Shown: piece by piece, positions 1-6,653 of the stretch
How positions within the stretch are numbered: the first letter of the stretch is position 1
Layout of the letters: the number at the start of each line of letters is the position of its first letter
Assembly: GCA_027296925.1 (NCBI GenBank)
Contig: JAPUIP010000210.1
Span: 1 to 7,015 of the forward strand
Source: Candidatus Poribacteria bacterium
GTDB lineage: Bacteria; Poribacteria; WGA-4E; PCPOR2b
DNA length: 7,015 nucleotides
Reading direction: 5' to 3'
The notes under the pieces: generated by a model
Told to the model about the DNA's origin: nothing
What the model saw: only the letters and a program-made list of their open reading frames with translations
Databases searched by the model: none
Translations under genes and position numbers: made by a program

Positions 1-1776
1 GGCAATTTCACCAAGCGATCGCCCATTCCATGTGACATCGGCCAGGACGGGAAGCGCGTGGGTGGTAAACGTGTCTGGGAAGGTCGCTTTGACCGGACAG
101 GTTGCATGGCCGCCGGCAGGGACCTGGAGATCGGTTTGGCCGGGAAGGAGCTGCACGCCTTCAACAGAACGGAAGCGGAGGTTGCACGTTCGCGTTTCCG
201 CTTCGTGGTTGGTCACCGTAACCTGGAACGTTACCACCTCGCCGGGACGGATGCGTATCTTGTAGGGATAGAACTCAACCCAATGCGGGTCCATCCCCAT
301 ATTCGGATGGGGTTGGTCGATGACCTGCGTGAAGAGGTCTTGCCATCTGTCCATCCAGTCCCGCCAGCGTTCCACCTTCGCCCGATCGAAGGGCACAGCG
401 CCGCCATGGCCAGTCAGAATTAGATCTGGCGCCTGGTCAAGAATCTGCCGCGGCATATCCCTATAGCTGGAAACGGGCGTCCGGTTCTTGGGAATGAAAG
501 AGTGGGTGTAGTCCCTTTTCTCCCGGAAGGGAAGTCCGGAGATGTTGTCCCCGATACAGAGAAATTTACCCCCATCAACCTCAAACCAGATCAGATGGTG
601 GTAGAGCGTCTGCCCCGGATGCTGCTCCACGAAAAAGTCGATGCCTCGCCAGTGGAATGCTTCACCTCGCTTGACCACATGGGCGACTTCCATCCCCTGA
701 GGAACAAGGCACGGCATATCGTAACGTTCGGGATGCTCAAGAATATCCTTGAGCTCCGGGGACGACACCACTCGCGTACCGTAGCGCGTTTTCAACGCCG
801 GGTAGCCCGCCAGATGGTCGTCGTGATAGTGGGAAGGCAGAAACCACTCGACCGTGTGAACGCCCAACTCGGCTTCGAGATACGGCGTCAGGTTGTCGAT
901 AAACCGGTGCGGATTGGCGCTGATTGGCGCATTGGAGGTGAAGCCACAGTCGATGAAGAGCGCGCCCCCAGCGTCATCTCGGACGATGTAAGTATTGGCG
1001 ATGGAGTTGGTGACTTCGTAGACATGCGGTGTAAGTTGGCGAAATTCGGGGCGGTAATCTTCGTAAGAGCGGGCGTAAAAGAGTTCGTACAATTCCTTCA
1101 GCGCGTCTTGCAGTTGAGCAAACCCGTCTGCAGTCGGTGCGAACGGTTCGCCGTGCCCCGGAAGAATTAGGTCCACTTCGAGTGCGGCGGCGGTCTTCAA
1201 ACTCTCCAGATGATTCACATGCCCCTGGAAGTCCATATACTTCCACTGGCTCCAGAAATACTCTCGAAGCACCCCCGGCCCGGACATGAGGTCACCACAC
1301 GCGAGTATCCGCTGACCATCGAGCTCAAAGAAGTAGCCCACGGCGCCAAAGGTGTGGCCGGGTAGCGGAATCACCTCGATATGAACCCCCTGCCATGACA
1401 GACTTTCATAGTCATAGGCATACTGATCGGGGTGAAGATCGGCAAGCGGCGCAAAGCCGGGATAATAGGAGGTGTAGTTATCATAGGTGTCGTAGGACGC
1501 CTTCAGCAGATCTGACTCCTCGAAGAAGCGCCTCTCCGCAAACGGGACGACAACCTCGGCACCGTGCCCTTTCCAGTGGTCGGCGGCGGAGCAACTATCG
1601 CGGTGAAAGTGAGTCAGTAAAACCCGTTCAACCTGTCGAACACCGTTCGCTTCCAGTGTCTGGAGTGAAGTGTGTGTACCGCAGTCAATCAGGCAAGTTT
1701 TGCCATCGACTGTAATCCCATAGACGCTGCAAGTGTCTTCAAGGAAGAAGAGGCGATCTGTTAACTTTTTTAACAT
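1..1776 (-). CDS. Tandem MBL-fold metallo-hydrolase with C-terminal beta-sandwich domain (3' end outside window)
   Basis: The frame is open for all 592 codons from ATG 1776 to the left edge, so the C-terminus is missing. GAGGAG at 1784-1789, 7 bases upstream, fixes the start. Two metallo-beta-lactamase domains lie in tandem. Domain 1 (about 1-212) has H56-x-H58-x-D60, PGH with H141, GD with D162 and PGHG with H208. Domain 2 (about 245-460) has H316-x-H318-x-D320-H321, GD with D410 and GHGG with H457. Domain 1 has Ser61 where the usual DH motif has His, and domain 2 has PGQ (Gln389) where PGH is usual. Residues from about 490 form a strand-rich segment resembling CARDB/NEW3-type sandwiches. 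No signal peptide or membrane segment is visible, so it is probably cytosolic. The family hydrolyses esters, lactones, thioesters or phosphodiesters; the substrate here is unknown. It is the last visible gene of the putative operon. Confidence 0.9.
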   Translation of the reverse strand, partial: MLKKLTDRLFFLEDTCSVYGITVDGKTCLIDCGTHTSLQTLEANGVRQVERVLLTHFHRDSCSAADHWKGHGAEVVVPFAERRFFEESDLLKASYDTYDNYTSYYPGFAPLADLHPDQYAYDYESLSWQGVHIEVIPLPGHTFGAVGYFFELDGQRILACGDLMSGPGVLREYFWSQWKYMDFQGHVNHLESLKTAAALEVDLILPGHGEPFAPTADGFAQLQDALKELYELFYARSYEDYRPEFRQLTPHVYEVTNSIANTYIVRDDAGGALFIDCGFTSNAPISANPHRFIDNLTPYLEAELGVHTVEWFLPSHYHDDHLAGYPALKTRYGTRVVSSPELKDILEHPERYDMPCLVPQGMEVAHVVKRGEAFHWRGIDFFVEQHPGQTLYHHLIWFEVDGGKFLCIGDNISGLPFREKRDYTHSFIPKNRTPVSSYRDMPRQILDQAPDLILTGHGGAVPFDRAKVERWRDWMDRWQDLFTQVIDQPHPNMGMDPHWVEFYPYKIRIRPGEVVTFQVTVTNHEAETRTCNLRFRSVEGVQLLPGQTDLQVPAGGHATCPVKATFPDTFTTHALPVLADVTWNGRSLGEIA

Positions 1777-1783
1777 GGTGGGA

Positions 1784-1789
1784 CTCCTC
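1784..1789 (-). promoter_or_regulatory. Shine-Dalgarno site of the MBL gene
   Basis: The minus strand reads GAGGAG here, 7 bases before ATG 1776. It supports that start for a gene whose other end lies outside the window. Confidence 0.75.
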
Positions 1790-1831
1790 ACGGGGTTGTC
1801 TGGTCTGAATGGATTCGACACATGACGTGCG

Positions 1832-2776
1832 TCAAAAACGTGCCATGATACTGGCTAAGAATTCATCCTTCCGTGATTTGAGAATCTCGGGGGTCAAATC
1901 CCTCACTCCAAACTCAATCCAAGGCGGATAAACATTGACCTCCGAATCACCACCAACAATGGCGGTCAAATCCCAATACGGATGATATTCAAAACCAACA
2001 CCGGCGAGGGATTGATACGCAGATAAAAATCGGTCCGCAGCGGCTGCACCATAGAGATTGACCAGATTTCCTCGGCAATGCGCAAGGTCAACGCACACAG
2101 AACCTCGACAAGCATTGACCCAATCAACAATTCCACTGATTGTGCCATTCTGCCATAGGACATTGGTCTGGTGATAGTCACGATGCAAAAAGCACACGTC
2201 TGCTTTGGCGTCGGCTTCCAATCTGGGTGAAAGTTCCAGGACGATTTCAATTGCCTTCTTCCATAAGTGAGGTTGTGTTGACCAACGTGGCGTTCGGAGG
2301 TCGGAGAAATCATTCCAGCTAAAGTAGCGCCACGGAAAGGTGTCCGCTTTAATCGTGTGTATCGTGAAAAGCGTATCAGCCAGTTGATACAGCCATTTTT
2401 CCATGTCTACGGGTTTCAACTCCACTCTGCCTGGCAACTGCGTCATCAATACCGCAGGAAGCCCGCAATGCGTTCCTTTCTCGTCGCAGGCAACCAGTTG
2501 AGGAATCGGCAAGTTGGATTGAGCCACTTTTTCGAGGCTTTTCGCCTCATGCCTCGCCAGGTCGGGTTCCTCGGCTAACCAGTCCGCGTGAGTGAATAGA
2601 CGTAAAACCAGGTTGAGTTCTTGCTTCGAGCGTTCGGCAGAAATGCTGTATACGGATGATGAGGTTGCCCCTTTGAGCCGACGAATCGCTTGAACTGTCG
2701 TGCCGGATCCGACCGAATTTTTGACCCACTCCAGGGCATCAGGGAGAAACTCATTCGCATCCTGTAATCGAGTCAA
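1832..2776 (-). CDS. APH-family phosphotransferase (aminoglycoside/choline kinase-like fold)
   Basis: A protein-kinase-like small-molecule kinase of the APH family, 314 residues from the TTG chosen as start. Visible features in order: a glycine-containing ATP loop (GATSSS, about 36-41), LVLRL with Arg59 where many kinases carry the ATP-binding lysine, the RHE helix with Glu77, a hinge after the LPIP segment (89-92), the catalytic loop HRDYHQTN with Asp200 and Asn205, and the metal-binding IVDW with Asp218. The HRD and DWVNACRG pattern is common in general APH phosphotransferases, so antibiotic resistance should not be assumed; the substrate could be an amino sugar, amino alcohol or similar metabolite. 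The frame stays open upstream to 3004, but that part overlaps the Gfo/Idh gene and looks non-coding. TTG 2776 follows the strong GGGAGAGGAG (2785-2794) by 8 bases. The gene lies 49 bases after Gfo/Idh and 55 before the MBL gene. Confidence 0.87.
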   Translation of the reverse strand: MTRLQDANEFLPDALEWVKNSVGSGTTVQAIRRLKGATSSSVYSISAERSKQELNLVLRLFTHADWLAEEPDLARHEAKSLEKVAQSNLPIPQLVACDEKGTHCGLPAVLMTQLPGRVELKPVDMEKWLYQLADTLFTIHTIKADTFPWRYFSWNDFSDLRTPRWSTQPHLWKKAIEIVLELSPRLEADAKADVCFLHRDYHQTNVLWQNGTISGIVDWVNACRGSVCVDLAHCRGNLVNLYGAAAADRFLSAYQSLAGVGFEYHPYWDLTAIVGGDSEVNVYPPWIEFGVRDLTPEILKSRKDEFLASIMARF

Positions 2777-2780
2777 GCTA

Positions 2781-2816
2781 AATTCTCCTCTCCCGCCAAC
2801 TGTTCGAGGGAGAATT
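2781..2816 (-). promoter_or_regulatory. Hairpin enclosing the kinase Shine-Dalgarno site
   Basis: On the minus strand AATTCTCC (2816-2809) pairs perfectly with GGAGAATT (2788-2781), and an inner CTC (2808-2806) pairs with GAG (2792-2790) across a one-base bulge. This gives an 11-bp stem with a 13-base loop. The Shine-Dalgarno GGGAGAGGAG (2794-2785) lies in the loop edge and 3' arm, and the TTG start follows the stem by four bases. Folding in mRNA would mask the ribosome binding site. There is no long U-run, so it is a poor intrinsic terminator. Regulation is inferred, not shown. Confidence 0.5.
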
Positions 2817-2825
2817 GGGTATGGG
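2781..2825. repeat. Possible degenerate REP-like palindromic repeat
   Basis: The whole intergenic spacer up to the Gfo/Idh stop codon has the texture of the CTCTCCC ... GGGAGAGGGTTGGGG-type palindromes scattered through many environmental bacterial genomes. The plus strand reads ctcctctccc near 2785-2794 and gagggagaattgggtatggg at 2806-2825. Only one copy is in the window, so repetitiveness cannot be shown here. The likeness is from memory of such repeats and is weak to moderate. Confidence 0.3.
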
Positions 2826-3839
2826 TCAAATCTCGACGGCCTTGCCCGTCGCCATCGATTCAAACACGGCATCGATGACTCGCATCTGATTGATGCTGTT
2901 CTCCGGCGGAATTCTGTGCGGTCCTCCGGTTTGAAGACAATCGCACAAGTGCCGCAATTGATGCGCGAACTGGAAGGTCGATTCAAAGTTGATGGACTCG
3001 ACACCGCCCTGGCTGTGGTGTTCCAGAGTGACGGGCTGGTTTTCGTTATTCCAAACCTTGTCCATTCGGATCATGCCCGCCCTTCCGCAGATCTCGGCAT
3101 ATTGGCCGCCAGCGGCATTGAACCCAACGGAAATCTGCGCGGTGCGATCGTTCGGAAAGACCAGCAACAGGTAAGCGGCGTCCTCCACTTCAAGTCCCGG
3201 TTGCGACGCAGCGAAGACCCGAACCGGCTCCGTGCCAAAGATAAAGCGGGCGTGATGGATGCAATAACAGCCGAGGTCGTAGATACTGCCGCCGCCTTTC
3301 GCCTTGTTGAAACGCCAATTGGCTTCCGGCTTCCGCGTCTCGGGGCCACCGCCGCCACCGCCCGAGCAAAACGTGCTCCGAACCGTCATTACCTCGCCGA
3401 TCGCGCCGGCATCCACCAGCTCTTTCGCTTTGAGGTGCATCGGGTGATGGCGGAATTTGAAGGCTTCGGCGAGGAGGATGCCGTTTTCTCTGGCGGCGGC
3501 GACCATCTGTTCCGCTTCCGCCGCCGTTGAGGTAAACGGCTTTTCGCACAGGATGGCTTTCACTTGTCGCGATTTAGAAATCTGAATCCCGGTTTCGGCA
3601 TGGTACGCGCCCCAGTTGCAGATGATGGCAATGTCCAGGTTTTCGGTCTGGAGCATCTCATCTAAATCGAGGTATCGGTTGGCGACGCCGAATTCTTCTC
3701 CATAGCGATTCAACGCCTCCTCTGAAACATCGCAGATGGCGCTAAGTTCGGCGCAGTCAACTGCTTTGCAGGCGTTGCCATGTGCCCGCGCAATGCCGCC
3801 GCTTCCAACAAGACCGACGCGGTACGTATGTGCTGACAT
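2826..3839 (-). CDS. Gfo/Idh/MocA-family NAD(P)-dependent oxidoreductase
   Basis: A cytosolic oxidoreductase of 337 residues, a normal length for the family, which acts on sugars, cyclitols and their derivatives. The N-terminal Rossmann domain shows GLVGSGGIA (9-17) and strand-helix alternation to about residue 125. The family signature CEKPF (98-102) includes the conserved Lys100. The C-terminal substrate domain carries GGGSIYDLGCY (182-192), with Asp188 and Tyr192 at the positions of catalytic residues; the Tyr variant is that of the glucose-fructose oxidoreductase/xylose dehydrogenase subgroup rather than the GxH variant of inositol dehydrogenases. A run of six glycines (160-165) sits in the loop before NWRFN. 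ATG 3839 follows AAAGGGAG (3848-3855) by 8 bases. It lies 53 bases after the MDR gene and 49 before the kinase, consistent with one operon. The substrate is not evident. Confidence 0.95.
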   Translation of the reverse strand: MSAHTYRVGLVGSGGIARAHGNACKAVDCAELSAICDVSEEALNRYGEEFGVANRYLDLDEMLQTENLDIAIICNWGAYHAETGIQISKSRQVKAILCEKPFTSTAAEAEQMVAAARENGILLAEAFKFRHHPMHLKAKELVDAGAIGEVMTVRSTFCSGGGGGGPETRKPEANWRFNKAKGGGSIYDLGCYCIHHARFIFGTEPVRVFAASQPGLEVEDAAYLLLVFPNDRTAQISVGFNAAGGQYAEICGRAGMIRMDKVWNNENQPVTLEHHSQGGVESINFESTFQFAHQLRHLCDCLQTGGPHRIPPENSINQMRVIDAVFESMATGKAVEI

Positions 3840-3892
3840 CGCTTCATCTCCCTTTGTTTCCGTTGATGGCGAAGCACTTCATGTGCCTCACT

Positions 3893-4915
3893 TTAAAGAC
3901 GATTCCAATCAAATACCGCTGAAAGGTACTGCGCTTTCTTTGAAGTCAGGCCGGTATAGATTTCTTGGCAGTCCGCCGGCGAAGCGAGATGCGTGAGCAG
4001 CGGTTCGACGATGATGCGATCTTCGGCGATCCAGTTGGCAAGCTGCCGGTAGTTTTCGACGATGTTGTGGCGGCACCGATCCACGTCGTGCGGCGGCCAT
4101 CGCCATTCCAGCGAACCGATCATCCGGATGGCTTCCAGGTGGATTCTCAGCAGCATCGGCGTGGCGTCAAAAACCGCCTTCGCCCGCGGGCTGCCGAGCA
4201 GAATCGTCTCTCCGTAGCGACGTGTGAGCATGACCGCCTCGGCGACCAGTTCACTGACGCCGATTGCCTCGATGGCGATGTGAACGCCTTCTCCGCCGGT
4301 CCAGTCCATGACGTATTCTTTCAGATCTGTTTCGTTCGGATTCACTACCCGCTTGATGCCGCACGCCTTCGCTTTCTCAATCCGAAGCGGACTAATCTCC
4401 GAAGCCAGAACGTCCGCCCCTGCCATCTGAAACAGTTGCGCAGCGAAGTTGCCGACCAGCCCCTGCCCGATTACCAAAACGGGATCGCCCGGTTGGACGC
4501 TGGAGGATCGGAGCGCGCTGATGCTCACCCCGGCCATGCGCGAGTAGACGATTTTCTCTCCCGGCGCATCCTTCGGCACCGGCAACGCAAACCGGCCGGC
4601 ATCCGCCTTGACCAGCGAAGCGTGATTGGAAAAGCTCAACACGCGATCTCCGGGCTTGCACATGGTGACGCCCGATCCAATATCGAGCACTTCGCCCAAG
4701 TGACCATAGCCGGTGTTCATGGGATACGGGCTGCGATTCTCCTGAAACGGCATCTCCCTGACCAGGCCGGTAAACCCGGCGCCCTCTGTCCCTGCACTGA
4801 CAACAGAGTATTCCGCCTGTACCAGGGCCTGGTTTGGAGCGAGCGCGTTGTCTATCTCGCGTTCAAGGAGCTCCGCCTTGTTTGCCTCGGTAAAAACAAT
4901 CTGATGTGTCTTCAA
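3893..4915 (-). CDS. MDR-superfamily (alcohol dehydrogenase-like) oxidoreductase without zinc ligands
   Basis: A 340-residue medium-chain dehydrogenase/reductase. The N-terminal GroES-like domain has SAGTE (40-44) where zinc enzymes carry the catalytic cysteine motif, then GYGHLGEV (69-76) and KPGDRV (87-92). The four-cysteine structural zinc loop is absent, so the protein is probably zinc-independent. The nucleotide-binding domain begins with VLVIGQGLVG (146-155), and Glu173 at the end of the second strand suggests preference for NAD(H). The SAGTE type is known as the N-terminal half of bi-domain oxidoreductases whose other half is Gfo/Idh; here Gfo/Idh is the next gene, 53 bases downstream. 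TTG 4915 is preferred because AGGAAGGAG ends 6 bases before it. The earlier in-frame TTG at 4933 would lie upstream of that ribosome binding site and add only six residues. The substrate is unknown, probably a sugar-like alcohol. Confidence 0.92.
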   Translation of the reverse strand: MKTHQIVFTEANKAELLEREIDNALAPNQALVQAEYSVVSAGTEGAGFTGLVREMPFQENRSPYPMNTGYGHLGEVLDIGSGVTMCKPGDRVLSFSNHASLVKADAGRFALPVPKDAPGEKIVYSRMAGVSISALRSSSVQPGDPVLVIGQGLVGNFAAQLFQMAGADVLASEISPLRIEKAKACGIKRVVNPNETDLKEYVMDWTGGEGVHIAIEAIGVSELVAEAVMLTRRYGETILLGSPRAKAVFDATPMLLRIHLEAIRMIGSLEWRWPPHDVDRCRHNIVENYRQLANWIAEDRIIVEPLLTHLASPADCQEIYTGLTSKKAQYLSAVFDWNRL

Positions 4916-4921
4916 TGATTT

Positions 4922-4930
4922 CTCCTTCCT
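4922..4930 (-). promoter_or_regulatory. Shine-Dalgarno site deciding the MDR start
   Basis: AGGAAGGAG on the minus strand lies 6 bases before TTG 4915. The alternative TTG 4933 overlaps the upstream side of this motif and has no comparable site of its own, so 4915 is the better start. Confidence 0.65.
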
Positions 4931-5043
4931 CAAATATCAAAGTTTCATAGAGCCTAAGTTCCAAAGATGATTCTCTATTTCTAACGTGAGTTCGACGTAA
5001 GAAGCCAGTGTTGGCGCGTTGTCCTTCGAAGGGCTGATTGAGT

Positions 5044-6177
5044 TCAATCCGTGTCTCTTTTCTGACCAAGTTGCATCAATGCCCCAATGTCCGCTTTGAG
5101 GCTGGAGAACGTGCCCGCCTGTATTGACCGCTGAACTCCCCGCATCAGACTCAGGTAGAAATGCAGATTATGTAGCGTATGCAACCGATGAGCGAGGATC
5201 TCGTTCTCCACGTACAGATGGCGGAGGTAGGCACGGGTGAAATTTTCGCAGGTATAGCAGACACAGTTCGGATCTAGCGGCGTGAAATCTGTCTTGTACT
5301 TCGCATTTCGGATTTTGATGCCGCCAACCGTCGTGAAGAGTGAACCGTTCCGCGCGTTACGTGTCGGCATCACGCAATCGAACATATCCACGCCACAGCT
5401 TACACCGTAAACCAGATCCTCCGGGGTCCCCACGCCCATCAGGTAACGTGGCTTATCTTTCGGCAGTGACGGGGCGACGTAGGCTAAAGTTTCGTACATC
5501 CGATCTTTCGCCTCCCCGACACTCATCCCGCCAATGGCATAGCCGGGGAAACCAATCTCCACCGTGCCTTCCGCACTTGCCTTCCGGAGCGCCTTCTCCA
5601 TTCCCCCTTGCACGATGCCGAACAGCTGCTGATTGCGATTACGATGGGCCTTTTTGCAGCGGCTCGCCCAACGCAGCGTCATTTCCATCGATTTTTGGAT
5701 GTATTCGTAGTCGCTGGGCTGCGGCGGGCATTCGTCGAAGGTCATGATGATGTCTGCACCAAGCGTGTTCTGGATCTCGATCGAACGCTCTGGACTGATA
5801 AAGTGCTTCGACCCGTCAATCTCGGACCGGAATTCGACGCCCTCCTCCGTAATTTTGCGAAGCGGGCCCAAGCTGAAAACCTGAAATCCACCGCTGTCCG
5901 TGAGGATGGGTTTTTTCCACGCCATAAATTTATGCAAGCCGCCCGCCTGCTGGACGATCTGGGGGCCTGGACGCAGATAGAGGTGATAGGCATTCCCCAG
6001 GATAATTTCGGCGCCGAGTTCGACGAGATCGCGTGGAGTGCAGGTCTTGACGGTCCCCCGTGTGCCGACCGGCATAAAGATTGGGGTGTTGACAATCCCA
6101 TGCGCTGTCCGCAACTTCCCGACCCGTGCTTGCGTCTGATTGTCTTCGTGGATAATTCTGAATTTGTTATCCGTCAT
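5044..6177 (-). CDS. tgt: tRNA-guanine transglycosylase (queuine/preQ1 tRNA-ribosyltransferase)
   Basis: This enzyme replaces guanine 34 in the anticodon of GUN tRNAs (Asp, Asn, His, Tyr) with preQ1, a step in queuosine synthesis. Length is 377 residues, normal for bacterial Tgt. By comparison with the Zymomonas enzyme, Asp94 in DSGGFQ is the catalytic acid/base, Asp148 and Cys150 in FDECPP contact the base, and Asp267 in FDCVMPTRNARNG is the nucleophile. GGMSVGE (216-222) has Val220 at the site associated with bacterial preQ1 specificity rather than eukaryotic queuine. The zinc site is complete: Cys305, Cys307, Cys310 and His336. ATG 6177 has a modest GGGA 7 bases upstream. It follows the small membrane-protein gene by 47 bases; 128 bases separate it from the MDR gene, so it may be a separate unit. 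No preQ1 synthesis gene is in the window. Confidence 0.98.
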   Translation of the reverse strand: MTDNKFRIIHEDNQTQARVGKLRTAHGIVNTPIFMPVGTRGTVKTCTPRDLVELGAEIILGNAYHLYLRPGPQIVQQAGGLHKFMAWKKPILTDSGGFQVFSLGPLRKITEEGVEFRSEIDGSKHFISPERSIEIQNTLGADIIMTFDECPPQPSDYEYIQKSMEMTLRWASRCKKAHRNRNQQLFGIVQGGMEKALRKASAEGTVEIGFPGYAIGGMSVGEAKDRMYETLAYVAPSLPKDKPRYLMGVGTPEDLVYGVSCGVDMFDCVMPTRNARNGSLFTTVGGIKIRNAKYKTDFTPLDPNCVCYTCENFTRAYLRHLYVENEILAHRLHTLHNLHFYLSLMRGVQRSIQAGTFSSLKADIGALMQLGQKRDTD

Positions 6178-6224
6178 CTTTGCGTCCCAAAAATGTGACT
6201 GTTCGGCTTGTCTTTACAGGGAAA

Positions 6225-6653
6225 TCATGAATCCGGTAGGGCTGAAATTTTGCTCTTGATAAAATCAACCACTTCAGCTTCACATCCGCCAAAACGCACA
6301 TAGACGCCCCGGAAGTTTTCAAGTCGAGAGGGTTTAGCGAATGAGCTCAGTAAAACTCCGTTGCGATCAATATAAAAGCTGCGAAAGACAGACCACGGCT
6401 TTGTCAATCGAGAAAATAGCGCTGTGACGACAAGCCGGTCATCGTAGAACTCGTATCGGAAGGGAATGAAATAACGGTATAGGGAGCCAATTAAAAAGAC
6501 CGTTGAAAGGAGAGTAATGGAAGCGGAGTGAAACCCCCAATAGACGCCTGAGAAAAAAAGCGTGAGAAAGAGCGAGAGGATAACAGATCGTTTCCAATTA
6601 TCACGTAGTGGGTGCACAACCCAAGCCTGTCGAGGGGTATCGGGATCGGACAT
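6225..6653 (-). CDS. Small membrane protein with PH/YcxB-like cytoplasmic domain
   Basis: A 142-residue protein of unknown function. After a polar N-terminus (1-22) there are two hydrophobic segments, about 23-41 and 45-63, with a short turn between, giving a probable membrane hairpin. The remainder (about 65-135) alternates strands (RYEFYDDRLVV, then RSFYIDRNGVLLS and RGVYVRF) and ends in a helix (EVVDFIKSKI). This matches the pattern of YcxB-like/PH-type domains tethered by two membrane helices; it is recognised from architecture and is not certain. The start is ambiguous. ATG 6653 gives a natural N-terminus but lacks a Shine-Dalgarno. An in-frame GTG at 6737 has GGGAG 8 bases upstream and would add 28 residues with no domain features. 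It lies 47 bases before tgt and may be cotranscribed with it. Confidence 0.75.
   Translation of the reverse strand: MSDPDTPRQAWVVHPLRDNWKRSVILSLFLTLFFSGVYWGFHSASITLLSTVFLIGSLYRYFIPFRYEFYDDRLVVTALFSRLTKPWSVFRSFYIDRNGVLLSSFAKPSRLENFRGVYVRFGGCEAEVVDFIKSKISALPDS

Noticed and set aside
502..1170. 222-codon open frame on the plus strand
   Set aside because: It is antisense to the MBL gene, whose metal-binding motifs lie on the minus strand. No convincing protein features.
1832..2776. Antibiotic resistance by aminoglycoside phosphorylation
   Set aside because: The fold is APH-like, but the HRD/DWVNACRG pattern is shared by many general small-molecule kinases, and the neighbours are metabolic with no mobile element or resistance context.
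2777..3004. In-frame upstream extension of the kinase gene by 76 codons
   Set aside because: It overlaps the Gfo/Idh C-terminal coding region in another frame, reads as Ser/Arg-rich non-domain sequence, and the strong SD lies just before TTG 2776.
2700..3530. 276-codon open frame on the plus strand
   Set aside because: It is antisense to the Gfo/Idh gene and the start of the kinase gene. No domain, no SD, shadow-like composition.
3965..4918. 317-codon open frame on the plus strand
   Set aside because: It is antisense to the MDR gene, whose motifs are clear. The plus-strand product has no recognisable domain and an arginine-, histidine- and aspartate-rich composition typical of shadow frames.
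5023..5032. 10-bp palindrome CCTTCGAAGG just after the tgt stop
   Set aside because: It is too short for a stable terminator, has no loop or T-run, and a palindrome of this size is expected by chance in several kilobases.
5608..6198. 196-codon open frame on the plus strand
   Set aside because: It is antisense to tgt, which is unmistakable on the minus strand.
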